Shown here: positions 1 through 9,783 of the stretch, piece by piece
Numbering within the stretch: the first letter of the stretch is position 1
How the letters are laid out: each line of letters opens with the position of its first letter
Assembly: GCA_001931905.2 (NCBI GenBank)
Contig: MSJI02000765.1
Location: 1-64,000 of the forward strand
Source of the DNA: Cladosporium sp. IMV 00045
Lineage: Eukaryota > Ascomycota > Dothideomycetes > Cladosporiales > Cladosporiaceae
Length of the DNA stretch: 64,000 nt
Direction of reading: 5' to 3'
Translations under genes and position numbers: made by a program
The notes under the pieces: generated by a model
Database searches by the model: none
Told to the model about the DNA's origin: nothing
The model's input: the letters and a program-made list of their open reading frames with translations, nothing else

Positions 1-918
1 TTCGACATGCTGGAGCCCAAGCTGAAAGAACTCGAGGCTCTCAACGATGCGGAAGAGAAGAAGCTAGAAATGGATATTCTCGATCTGGGTGACATGGTCG
101 AGGACGTGACCGAGCCTGTCCGTGAGGGTTTCGAGGCAAAACGAAAAATCAGCTACAGAGATCTGTACTTCTGGCGCGAAATGTTTCGACTCTACATGGA
201 GAAGCCAATCTTTTACTCCGAAACAGAGCGTAACAGAGGCGCATTGAGCTTCAACGAAGCGAAAGCGAATCTAGAAGCCTACGACCAGCAACTGCGAGCC
301 ACAGGTCTACTGGCGAAGATGCGAACACCACTGGCCCAACGAGCCGCTCAACGTTTTCTCGACCTCAATGTGGACATTCTCAAGATCATGCACTTCCAGG
401 AAATGAATGCGCGCGCCATGCGGAAGATTCTTAAGAAGTTCGACAAACGAACACACCTCGAAGGCCAACAATTCATGACAGATGTGCGCAGGCACCAACC
501 TGCACTGCTCCAAACTGGTAGCAACTCTGGCAGCGCTTTCGCCAACTCGATTGCAAGGGACTTGCAAGCTGAGCTCGCCACCAAGGTCCTCGCTATCGTG
601 CCACAGCTAGAAGACTGGACATGCCCAGTCTGTCTAGGCATGGCCTGGCGCCCAGTAAGCCTGGGCTGCTGTCGTTCAGTCTTCTGCATCCGTTGTATCA
701 TCCAGCTTCAAGATCAGAAGATGGTGCGGTGCCCATGCTGCAACACAGAGACAGTCATGGCAGCTGACGGCCGCAACCTCGACTTCGACACTATGGACTT
801 TCTGGAAAAGTACTTCCCGCTCGAAGTGAAGAAAAGACAAAAGGAGAATGAAAGAGCTCTATTGGAGAGAAACTACGGCGAAGAGTTCGTGAGGCCGCCA
901 GCATGTACAGTCATGTGA
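1..918 (+). CDS. SPX-RING E3 ubiquitin ligase, 5' end outside window
   Basis: The reading frame is already open at base 1, before the first ATG at base 7, so the start and most of the SPX domain lie upstream of the window. The visible 303 residues keep the last SPX helices (around residues 120-150, with the KKFDK lysine cluster that forms the inositol-pyrophosphate pocket in SPX proteins). A RING finger follows at about residues 207-250, with CPVC, FCIRC and CPCC pairs supplying the zinc ligands. By family, SPX-RING proteins are ubiquitin ligases that sense phosphate status through inositol pyrophosphates. The frame ends in a conserved-looking tail. Domain identity is read from motifs; the phosphate role is inferred from the family. 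Confidence 0.8.
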   Translation, partial: FDMLEPKLKELEALNDAEEKKLEMDILDLGDMVEDVTEPVREGFEAKRKISYRDLYFWREMFRLYMEKPIFYSETERNRGALSFNEAKANLEAYDQQLRATGLLAKMRTPLAQRAAQRFLDLNVDILKIMHFQEMNARAMRKILKKFDKRTHLEGQQFMTDVRRHQPALLQTGSNSGSAFANSIARDLQAELATKVLAIVPQLEDWTCPVCLGMAWRPVSLGCCRSVFCIRCIIQLQDQKMVRCPCCNTETVMAADGRNLDFDTMDFLEKYFPLEVKKRQKENERALLERNYGEEFVRPPACTVM

Positions 919-1273
919 TTGCATTCATTGCCAGCGGCAATAGCGCTTGATTTTCAAGACTGGGGGGAGAGTTGATCAGCGACGGCATATGGGAGGTTTC
1001 CTTTGGGCATTTGTAAATGGGCGTTTTCGAAAATAATACGTTGGTAATGGATGATGATGGGCAAGCGCGCGGAACGATAGATACCCCACCCTTTGGCGGG
1101 CTATGAAGAACCCCACAGGATCACGTCAACTCTCACATAGACACAATCATGATTTGTAATTGAAATGTTTTGATATCTATACTTACAAACCCAAGAGTAG
1201 ACTAATGGATTGATACATTAATATTAGACCACCTTCAACTCCACATTGACGATATCAATTAATCGACACCAAC
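919..1273. other. Intergenic, 3' flank of SPX-RING gene and promoter of GST gene
   Basis: About 350 bases between two same-strand genes. The half nearest the GST start is AT-rich. No further gene or RNA is seen. Confidence 0.6.
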
Positions 1274-2149
1274 ATGGGCACTCATCCGGACTCGAAACTC
1301 CACCCAATTGCCACCGGCCCAGCAAAGGCGATCGTGGACGCGCACCAAGAAGAGCAACCATTGAAGCTCTTCTCAGGCTGGTTGTAAGTCCTCAATGAAC
1401 TTCCCAAAAGCCCAACCAACCAACCTAACCCCCCTCCCAGCTGCCCCTTCGTGCAACGCGCCTGGTCCGTCCTGGAGGAGAAGAAAATCCCCTACCAATA
1501 CATCGAAGTGAACCCGTACGACAAACCCGCCTCGCTCCTCACCCTCAACCCGCGCGGCCTGGTGCCCACCTTGCAGTACGACAACAAACCCCTCTACGAG
1601 AGCACCGTCATCTGCGAGTTCCTCGAAGACGCCTACCCGGAGCACACGCCGCGCCTGCTCCCCTCCGACCCCTACGAGCGAGCGCGCACGCGCATCTGGA
1701 CCGACTTCTGCACCTCGCGCATCATCCCGGCATGGCACCGGTTTTTGCAATTCCAGCCCGCGGGCGACGCCGAGGGGCTCGCCAAAGTGCGCGGGGAGTT
1801 TCTTGACAAGCTCAAGGAGTTCGCGGCCGAGATGCATCCTTCTGGCCCTTTCTTCCTCGGTGCAGAGCCGAGTTTGATCGATTTCGTCGTCGCGCCTTGG
1901 GTGGTGAGGTTGTGGATTTTTGACCATTTCAAGGGTGGGTCGGGCATCCCGGCGGAAGGCGAGGGAGGGGAGTATGATAAGGTTTGGACTCGTTTGAGGG
2001 CTTGGAAGGCTGCTGTTGAGCAGAGGCCGAGTATTAGGGACACGACGAGTGAGTCGGAGTATTATCTGCCGATTTATCAGAGGTATGCGGATGATACGGC
2101 GCAGAGTGAGATGGCCAAGGCTTCGAGGCAAGGGAGAGGCGTGCCTTGA
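1274..2149 (+). CDS. Omega-like glutathione S-transferase
   Basis: Two exons, 1274-1383 and 1441-2149, give 272 residues. The 57-nt intron is gtaagt...ccag, and splicing reads straight into the active-site motif FCPFVQRAW. The cysteine of CPFV (residue 38) is the expected catalytic residue of omega-type transferases, which form mixed disulphides with glutathione instead of activating it with Ser or Tyr. The thioredoxin-like half continues with the cis-Pro segment GLVPTLQ and the glutathione-contact ESTVICEFLE. The C-terminal helical half carries LIDFVVAPW. Likely role: thiol transfer, dehydroascorbate reduction or detoxification in the cytosol. The start chosen is the first ATG upstream of the intron, and the frame is continuous. 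Substrate is unknown. Confidence 0.88.
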
Positions 2150-2412
2150 AATCGTTAACATTAACGACTATAGGGGTGCGTGTGTCTCTAATCGACATTC
2201 TTTATTCGGTATATAACTATAAGACTTCGACGATAGCAAAGATGATGGATAATGAATGTATACGCGCGTTGATGTAAGAAAACACGTTACTGCCGGCTTG
2301 TTCTGTCTTTCCATCGTCCTCACATCGGAGTCCAACAGAATTGTAAATCCTCGTAAAAAAGGCTTCGCAGTAAGAAGGAGAAAACTCGATTTCGCAAACT
2401 TCATAGTTATCA

Positions 2413-4287
2413 CTACCACCCAAAGCTCTCCGTATGCAACGTCAAATCGTTGGCCCCGCCCCTCCAGATCCTGGACTGCATCGCCGCAACCGCATTCGCG
2501 ACGTCGATCTTCAATCCATCCGGTCCACAAGCCATGACAAGGGACCTGCTACCATCGACCGTAGCCTCCAACAATGGCCGAATGTCAGGCCTCTTGCCGT
2601 AAGAAACCTTCCTCCTATTCCCTCGATTTGCCGGCCTCAGACACTCAGCATCCTCATTATTGGCACTAGATGAGTCGGGACTGTACGCCCCATTCTCTTG
2701 CGTCACATGAATAATGATATCAAACCCAGCGGCAGCGGCCTGCTCGAGAGCGTCGGCCACCCAGGCCTGAGCGCTGGCATGCTGTATGCACCAGATGAGG
2801 GTGAGACGGTTGAGTCGACACGCCTCCTCGGTGGCTTCGAGCAATTTGGCGAAGTGCAAGATCCAAGGCAACATAGCAGAGATGCCGCCGCCGCCGCAGA
2901 CCAGGACGGCCTGGTCGTATCGTTGGTGCAGTGAGCGGGAACTGTTGATTCCACCGTAGGGGCCGTCGATGAAGACGTCCAAGGAAGACGATGTCGAGTG
3001 CTTTTGTCCGGATGGCGGTTGGGTTTCTTGGGCGTCACAGTTTCTCCTGGCATGCTGCAGAAGTCTGTCGGTCAAACCATTGTAGGGCCTGATAAGGAAG
3101 GTCGCGGTGTTTGGTATATTGGCGTAATCCGGCGACTCAGCAAGCGACGCAATGGTGAAAGGGTGATTATCGAAGAAGCCTAGGGCAGGGAAGCGCAGGA
3201 AGCAGTGCTGACCAGGAGTCCAAGTCATCGCAGCACGAATGTTCACTTGCAGCATGAGAGCCTCACCACTGCCGTCGTCGAGCAGCTCGACATCAGCCTT
3301 GCCATTTCGGTTCGGCTCCATGGCAGCCATGGGAATTAGCCATCGCATGAACAGCTGGATGACATAGATCGCCGCAGTGAAGTACATGTAGATCCAGCTA
3401 TCCAGCTTGTCCGCAGCGTGCCAGAAGGTGGTAGCAAAGAAGGCTAGCCAGCCGAGAATGTGCGTGTGCACGAAGAGCTCGTACATCTTCGACTTAACAC
3501 CAGGGATGAGGTATGGTACGCAAAGGAAGACCAGAACAGCAAGAGGGGCGATTCCAGTGTACTCCATCGAGCCCATGTTGTAGAATTGGTACCACAGTCT
3601 CGTCGTACCGCCGCTGGCAAGGTCTGCGATAATGAAAGGAATCGTGTGCACGATAGAGAAGAACAAGTAGATGTAGCCGGCCCATCGATGTAAGACATGC
3701 AACTTTTCGTACGAGACTCCATTCAAGAGGGTGATGAAGTTGTATTTCCCACTCAGAGCCACGGTGATGGGCGTCATTGCTATTGCAGCGAGGCCTGCTC
3801 GAACGCCGAGTGCTGGCGAGCCGTATCCGCGGTCTGCTCTGTAATATGGGTGCTGTACAAAACAGAGCAACACCGAGAAGAGAAGGGAGACGAGGATGAG
3901 CATAGCGAGGCCTAAGGAGCATGGCAAGAAGGTGTTACCTGCGCCTGAGAAACGACGGTAACTGAACCTCCTGAAGCATGCTTTGAGTTTTTCTGACGCA
4001 CCAGGTGTCCCATCCTGGATTCGACGACTTTCTTGTGTTGTTCGTCTATGCGAGTACGACGATGCGGCGAACGTAATTGTGGCAATACCAATGATGGCGC
4101 AGTAGAAATAGCTGACATATTTTCCATACTCGAATTGGGATGCCCATGAGATTCGAGCTTGCGATTCTTTGTGTGCTGTGGCGTATTCCAGGCATGTGTC
4201 GTTTGCGCAGAGGGGGTCCGAAATAGGCAAGAATGTGATGTTCTTGTCCGTTAACGGCCAAGTCCAATGTATTGAATTAGCGGTCAT
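2413..4287 (-). CDS. FRE-type ferric-chelate reductase
   Basis: Single exon, 624 residues, the usual length for fungal FRE proteins. An N-terminal extracytoplasmic segment with Cys and N-glycosylation sites is followed by about seven membrane helices. The bis-heme ligand pairs are complete: H200/H214 (HRWAG...IVH) and H276/H290 (HILGW...FWH), each with 13 residues between. The C-terminal half has the FAD-binding HPFTIAS motif (about residue 373), GPYGG, the NADPH-binding VCGGGGISAMLPW, and a terminal ACGPDGL followed by FGW. By family it passes electrons from cytosolic NADPH through FAD and two hemes to extracellular Fe(III) or Cu(II) chelates at the plasma membrane. It is divergent from the cytochrome b561 gene at 6187. 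An insert rich in Ser, Asn and Glu lies between the two NADPH motifs. Confidence 0.93.
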   Translation of the reverse strand: MTANSIHWTWPLTDKNITFLPISDPLCANDTCLEYATAHKESQARISWASQFEYGKYVSYFYCAIIGIATITFAASSYSHRRTTQESRRIQDGTPGASEKLKACFRRFSYRRFSGAGNTFLPCSLGLAMLILVSLLFSVLLCFVQHPYYRADRGYGSPALGVRAGLAAIAMTPITVALSGKYNFITLLNGVSYEKLHVLHRWAGYIYLFFSIVHTIPFIIADLASGGTTRLWYQFYNMGSMEYTGIAPLAVLVFLCVPYLIPGVKSKMYELFVHTHILGWLAFFATTFWHAADKLDSWIYMYFTAAIYVIQLFMRWLIPMAAMEPNRNGKADVELLDDGSGEALMLQVNIRAAMTWTPGQHCFLRFPALGFFDNHPFTIASLAESPDYANIPNTATFLIRPYNGLTDRLLQHARRNCDAQETQPPSGQKHSTSSSLDVFIDGPYGGINSSRSLHQRYDQAVLVCGGGGISAMLPWILHFAKLLEATEEACRLNRLTLIWCIQHASAQAWVADALEQAAAAGFDIIIHVTQENGAYSPDSSSANNEDAECLRPANRGNRRKVSYGKRPDIRPLLEATVDGSRSLVMACGPDGLKIDVANAVAAMQSRIWRGGANDLTLHTESFGW

Positions 4288-6186
4288 GGTGAAGAACGGT
4301 GATTGTTGGGTGGATGGTTCGACTGTGCTTGGCCTCAGAGCGAGCCAGCTGAATTAATAGTAATGAGAGCATCCATATTGGTGTAATCCTTCCGAGTGGG
4401 ACTGAGCACGTTTGCGAGGAAGATGTTGTCGCGGCTTGCTGTGAAGTGCAGATCGATGAGCAAGTTTACAGCGCGCGGACGGCTAGAACGGCAAGACAAA
4501 AATAAAAGGAACATCCCATCCCACGAAGCAACAATTTTTAACGTTCTCAAAGCGAACTTTCCTCTAGACCCTTGCAAAAGGCAAAAGTCGTATATGTCTG
4601 TATGATAATCCTTGTCTTCGGCATAAGATTCATCCTTTCGTCTCGTTCGTTGAAGGCCGGGTAACCGATCGTTTAGGACGAGTTGAGCATCCGATAACTC
4701 GCTTGTTTCGGATCCTGGTTATCCAAAGTGCTCAAACTACGCGCATAGCACCGGCGCGCAAAGAAGCTAGCACCTCGCAGAGCGGGATCAGATATACCAA
4801 TCATTCTTAGCTTAGGCTTCACGAACAGCACTCAAGAGAGTCGCGGAAACAAGAGCCATCACCACGAATGGGAACACTGTAAAGCTGCAGGCCCTTCTTG
4901 CGTTCCATCGCGAGCATGTTTCTGCATAGTTGTTGTTTGCCGCTCAAATGTCCCATCAATCGTCGGCTTGAATGTTGAGGTTGGTCTCACGCTAGCTTTC
5001 GGTTCGAAATATCTGAAAGGTGGCAATCTTTTGTACTTACTCAGTCGTGCAAGATGTGGCTGGGAAGCATGGCCCCGCCCAGCCGCCATTTGTATTTTAT
5101 GTGCCTGTCACAAATCGGCTGGTAAGGCATTCCTGCCTGAGTCAGTCCGCAGCGATGGAGCAATTGCCAGCTCTGCGGGCCCGTAAGAAGCTCTGTGCAT
5201 CGTTCGCGATGTACTGGGCTCTAAGCGCCACTCTGCAAGAAAAGTTCTGCGCAAGCTGACATTTGTGGTGAGATACATGTACTGTACATGTATCCTTGTG
5301 GGCTTGAGGACGATTGACGCCCAACCAGTGATGCACCAGCATGACATAACCGAGGTACTTGATAATCGATTAACCATGTGAGTACTTCGCCTGCTATTTG
5401 TCTGGCGGTTTCGTTACTGCTGCATGTGTATAAGACAAGTATACACCCGGCCGGCGACGATAGCGACCTTGATGGAAGACATCTGATTTAGGTGCGGCAC
5501 GTGCGGGACTGACGTCGTTGGAGGGCAACGGCTGGAGCGACCGTTTCGGCGGTATCGACTGGAATGCCGGGGTGCAGGTCGAGAATATTCACAGACATTT
5601 CCATTGTGACTTATTAACACCTTGAAGAACGCGTCATCCTCTCAAGTATCGCGTACCTGCATCCAGATACAAGCTGAGCGGTCAGCGGTGTGTGATGAAA
5701 CAAGAAATGCAAGAATCGAGCGTCCCCACTTTATTTCGGTCGCCCCAGCCGCGTTGCCTGGACAATGGAAATCAGCGTAAGCCGCGCGACCGACTTTCAC
5801 TTACCCTCGACATACTGCGACAGAGTGGGAAGTACACTACGGGAACTTGGCTACCACTATCAGCCATCTAATTCTTTTGCCGGACCCACGTTCTCCGTCG
5901 ATTGTCACGGTGTGGCAGAGTTGGAAGACGACACTCTCGCAATCACTTCCACCGCAAGATAGGGCCTGCTGCCAGCGCATCACCAGTCCCCGCTGGCATC
6001 AGACGAAACGCCCGAGAGAAGAGACGGAACATCCACACTGGCCATACAACACACCTGATCAGCTACACCGTCCAACGAGCACTCTTTCGAATTCGACATG
6101 AGCGCTGCATAGCGCCTTCACCCATCGAAGACCGCGCAGAGCGCAATCGTCACCTCTGAAATCTCTGGTCGTACGGATAACTCACC
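4288..6186. other. 1.9-kb divergent promoter region, ferric reductase / cytochrome b561
   Basis: No convincing coding exon on either strand; only short chance reading frames. It holds a perfect 21-bp palindrome at 5273-5293, listed separately. Two divergent membrane redox genes share this large upstream region. Confidence 0.6.
5273..5293. promoter_or_regulatory. Perfect inverted repeat, 10-bp arms around one base
   Basis: The arms are ATACATGTAC and its reverse complement, separated by a single T. A symmetric site of this length fits a dimeric regulator site or a small cruciform. It is about 0.9-1.0 kb from either start codon. No specific binding protein is recognised and function is not shown. 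Confidence 0.35.
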
Positions 6187-8970
6187 ATGTCCTCCGACAA
6201 CAACGATGGACTGTCAGATCCCGGTAGCAGTAGCTACTCAAGCTCGACACTCAATGTCGGCGATGGCACCTGGGACAGCGATCGAAACACTTTCCTCTTA
6301 CCCAACCTGATGGGTGTCAACTTCAACACGATGCAGTACAATGGCATGGGCAACCGCTTCCGAGACTTGCCGCAATACCATTCGCTCATCCGAGGTCATG
6401 GAGCTGTTGCTGCCATCACTTTCCTCGGTGCGGTACCAGCAGCAATTCTCATCGCCAAATTCGGTCAGGCCAACCCAGGCCTCAGTCTGAAATTGCACGT
6501 CTACCTGCAGATCTTGACAGTATTCTTGACCACCGTTGTCTTGATTCTGGGCTGGTTTGCAGTCGGACCGGAAAGAGCTTTGACGAATCCACACCATGGT
6601 ATTGGAATCGCAATATACGTACTGGTCATGGCACAGTTTCTCTTCGGGTGGTTGATGTTCAAGCTCGAGCGGCGCAAGAAAGCTGCCCCGTCGATGCTGC
6701 CGAAGAAGGTATACGTTCATCGCATCTTGGGAAGGGTGGTTGCACTGCTTGGATTTGTCCAGATTCCACTGGGGCTTACGCTGTACGGAAGTCCGCTGGT
6801 TTTGTTCATTTTGTACGCGGTGGCAGCTTTGATTTTGCTTCTCTTGTATCTTACCTTGGATTTCCGGAAGAAATACCGATCACTGGGCAGGGAACCCCGA
6901 CCTGGTTACGATGGCTCAGAGCCCTACTCTGACTATGGAAGCTATCTTTCCGGGTCACGAACGGACTTCACTCACGATCGCCGGTCTCGTCGGCATGAAA
7001 AAGAGGAGGACAAGAGTAATTGGGGCTGGGGCAAGAAGCTTCTGGCTTTGGGTGGCGTCTTGGGCGCGTGGCGACTCTGGAAGCGCCGTAACGAGCGTAA
7101 GGAGGATCAAAGTACCTATGACGATGGGTACACGGACTATGATTCGAGGTATGATGGACCTAGCAGAGGTCCAGCAGGCACGAGCACGATGTACGGCCCT
7201 TCAACAAGGGCCCCACCCGGAGCCAGCACCATGACGCCGAGCCGTGTGCGCTCACGCAGCCGTGGCCGCCTTACCGAAAGCAAACTGTCGCAAAGCAAAC
7301 TGTCGCGTCAATCCTGGGAGGATGAGAAATTTAGTAGCGACACTCCTCCGCCCAAGAACACATGGCGAAACCGTCTTCTGGGCGCTGGAGCTGGTCTGGC
7401 AGCGTACAAGGGTTTTAAGAGCATCTTTGGCAAGAAGGATCGAGATGATGACTACAATCGTAACGACAGGTACAGGCCTGCTCTCGGTGGAAACCATAGC
7501 ATGGTGAGCCAGACAGACGTATCCCGCGTACGCAATGGCGATGCGCCATTCTCGCCTGGTGATTCTAGACCTGGCGATTCCAGACTTGATCGCGGTCCCA
7601 TGGCTTCAACGATTCCGCCAACGGCTTCTGGATTTACGCCTCGCCGAGACTCCCGCAGAGATAGAGGACGCCAGAGCACCGAGATGTATTCCTACGGAGA
7701 CGGTACAAGTTTCGATGACCGGACCGAGCTAGACGAGCCGCAAACGTTACGCAACAGCATTGCCACGTTCGGCGTAGCAGCTGGATTCCGGGAGTGGAAC
7801 AGGGCTCGTAAGAACAGACAAGAGGATCAGCGTATTGATGCACAGCGCATGCGCGAGATGGACAACGCTGAACGCTTCAACCGACGGAACTCCATGAGAT
7901 ATCCTCGACAGTCGGATGGACGTAGGCCTAGCATGTCTGAGACCATCATGACTGGCATGACACCCGATCCGGCGAGAGGAAGCAACCCAGAGCTATCACG
8001 AACTGCATTGAGCCAGAGGCCAGATCCGAGTGTGCCGCCTCTACCGGCAAACGCTGGTAGCATCGCACCTTCGGGTCCCCCTCCACCGCCACATGCAGAC
8101 CCGCAAGGATATTCGCTTCCACCTCCGCCTCCTGGACCTCCACCCCATGGCAACATGGGTCCTGTCGACTATGGCCCACCGGTACCTGGATCAGCGCACA
8201 TGCCACAGGGAGCTGTGCAACCAGATCCCTCAAGGCTGTACGAGCCGCCGCCCGGTGAAGGGATGCCCGCCAGCTCTGGTCCCCATCCAGCATCAAGTCT
8301 GGGAGCAGGCGCCGCCGCAGCCGGCATAGCAGCTACAGCCGGATCCCACCATCGCAACGAATCGCAATCTCCATCCCGTTACCGGCAGCGAGCAAACCGC
8401 CGCAACAGCCAATCTTCCGCCTCGCAAATCTCAGCCATGCCCCCGAACGAGAGCGACGCCGACCCCGTGCGAGTCAAAATGCACATGCACAACGACGACG
8501 CTGGCCGCGTGACTCTTTCCCGCCTGCCCGGCGACGGCTCAACCTCCACCGTCCACCCACCCTCAAGCTCCAAACCGCACCGCCGCCGCCGCCGCGACTC
8601 CTCAGTTTCCTCCGCCGAAACGCCCGGCCGACGCTACCGGCGCAACGGCTCGCGCGTGCGCCCTTCCAACAGCCAGCCGATAAGCAACGTCCCCCCTCCT
8701 CCCGCCATGTCCAACAGCGCGCTCGGCTCCAACCGTCCACCGCCTGGAAACAGCGAGATGAACCTCCCCCTCCCGCCCAAACTCCCCGTGCACGGTGGCA
8801 GCTTCTCCGGCGCCAGCGGGCCCATCGGCAGCCCAGGCGGCGGCGGCTATGGCACCGGGACGGAAGACACGGTCGGCACGGATGTGAGCGCTTTCGCGGA
8901 TAATCGCAGACGGCGCAGGGCGGAGAGAGCTAGGAGGCAGCAGCAGGGCGCTAGGGTTGAGTTCGAATGA
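6187..8970 (+). CDS. Cytochrome b561-domain membrane protein with long disordered tail
   Basis: Single exon, 927 residues. Residues 65-225 form a cytochrome b561 core of about five or six helices. The four expected heme-ligand histidines are visible: H71 (RGHGA), H104 (LHVYL), H136/H137 (PHHGIG) and H178 (VHRILG). By family, b561 proteins carry two b hemes and move electrons across a membrane, often for ascorbate or ferric reduction. There is no DOMON domain. The remaining 700 residues are low-complexity, rich in Arg, Ser, Pro and Gly, with poly-Pro runs near residues 620-660. They are interrupted by three short Gly/Ala-rich helices flanked by basic residues, at about 278-305, 392-419 and 520-545, and a fourth Ala-rich stretch near 701-723. 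Divergent from a ferric reductase; a shared redox role is inference. Confidence 0.85.
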   Translation: MSSDNNDGLSDPGSSSYSSSTLNVGDGTWDSDRNTFLLPNLMGVNFNTMQYNGMGNRFRDLPQYHSLIRGHGAVAAITFLGAVPAAILIAKFGQANPGLSLKLHVYLQILTVFLTTVVLILGWFAVGPERALTNPHHGIGIAIYVLVMAQFLFGWLMFKLERRKKAAPSMLPKKVYVHRILGRVVALLGFVQIPLGLTLYGSPLVLFILYAVAALILLLLYLTLDFRKKYRSLGREPRPGYDGSEPYSDYGSYLSGSRTDFTHDRRSRRHEKEEDKSNWGWGKKLLALGGVLGAWRLWKRRNERKEDQSTYDDGYTDYDSRYDGPSRGPAGTSTMYGPSTRAPPGASTMTPSRVRSRSRGRLTESKLSQSKLSRQSWEDEKFSSDTPPPKNTWRNRLLGAGAGLAAYKGFKSIFGKKDRDDDYNRNDRYRPALGGNHSMVSQTDVSRVRNGDAPFSPGDSRPGDSRLDRGPMASTIPPTASGFTPRRDSRRDRGRQSTEMYSYGDGTSFDDRTELDEPQTLRNSIATFGVAAGFREWNRARKNRQEDQRIDAQRMREMDNAERFNRRNSMRYPRQSDGRRPSMSETIMTGMTPDPARGSNPELSRTALSQRPDPSVPPLPANAGSIAPSGPPPPPHADPQGYSLPPPPPGPPPHGNMGPVDYGPPVPGSAHMPQGAVQPDPSRLYEPPPGEGMPASSGPHPASSLGAGAAAAGIAATAGSHHRNESQSPSRYRQRANRRNSQSSASQISAMPPNESDADPVRVKMHMHNDDAGRVTLSRLPGDGSTSTVHPPSSSKPHRRRRRDSSVSSAETPGRRYRRNGSRVRPSNSQPISNVPPPPAMSNSALGSNRPPPGNSEMNLPLPPKLPVHGGSFSGASGPIGSPGGGGYGTGTEDTVGTDVSAFADNRRRRRAERARRQQQGARVEFE

Positions 8971-9783
8971 TGAGAATGCGTCATGATGTATGGATGAGAT
9001 CGGGGTGAATGGTTACGACAACATCAGAAGGAAGCTTCGGGCATTTTTCGTTGTTCTTTTGCATTCTGGAGCAGAAAGATGAGGTTTTTCCGAGATTGGA
9101 GTCTTGTCCCAACAGAGACGAGATTTTTCCGTTTGCATGAGCGATGCGGTCTTTCCTTTTTTCGTTCCCTCTCCACCCCCTTATTCGGAGTTTTCTTGCG
9201 CGCAGTTGGCGTTTCCTTTCCTTAATAAAGAGCGAGCGAAGGCATCATTGCATTGTCAGTTACCGGCGAAAAGGGAGTTTCTTGCTTGAGTCTCTTGGGT
9301 TCTCCTTTGAGAGCTTATCACATGTAGATATTTGGAAACCAAAAATTGGCCATGACTGGAATGAAATGATATTTTGTATGCAAAAATTTTGACCTTTCGT
9401 TCTTTCCTATATTTCACTTTCGTGGTACGCGCGACTTTTTGCTTTGGCGCTGTGAGTCCTGGCTATGTTGGTGCTATCTCTCTCATACATGGAAAATAAA
9501 ATGCTTCTTGAAAGCAAGACAGTCATTATCATGAATTTGTGCTCTCATCGCGCTATTATTACATCCTCCGAACCACGTTCCAGATGTTTTGTATGAGAGA
9601 GTATGCAAGACGCGGCTTGCGATGCTGTCCGACTTCCAGTCCGCGTATGCCTGCCTTGTTGTATTACAAAGAAGTTGTATCGCCGAATTATCGATTTTCA
9701 AGGCAACGCCCCAACCGCTTGAATGTTGAGAATGCCCTGAGGGCTTCGTTTCGCAAAGATCCGCTACTGTATGCTTCGCGACC
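8971..9783. other. Intergenic between convergent genes
   Basis: Probable 3' untranslated sequence of the b561 gene and of the acyl-CoA synthetase gene. An AATAAA on the plus strand at 9224-9229 could be a polyadenylation signal for the b561 mRNA. No gene seen. Confidence 0.5.

Noticed and set aside
4787..4795. ATCAGATAT, close to the iron-GATA site ATCWGATAA, upstream of the ferric reductase
   Set aside because: Last base differs from consensus and it is a single copy about 500 bp from the start; expected by chance.
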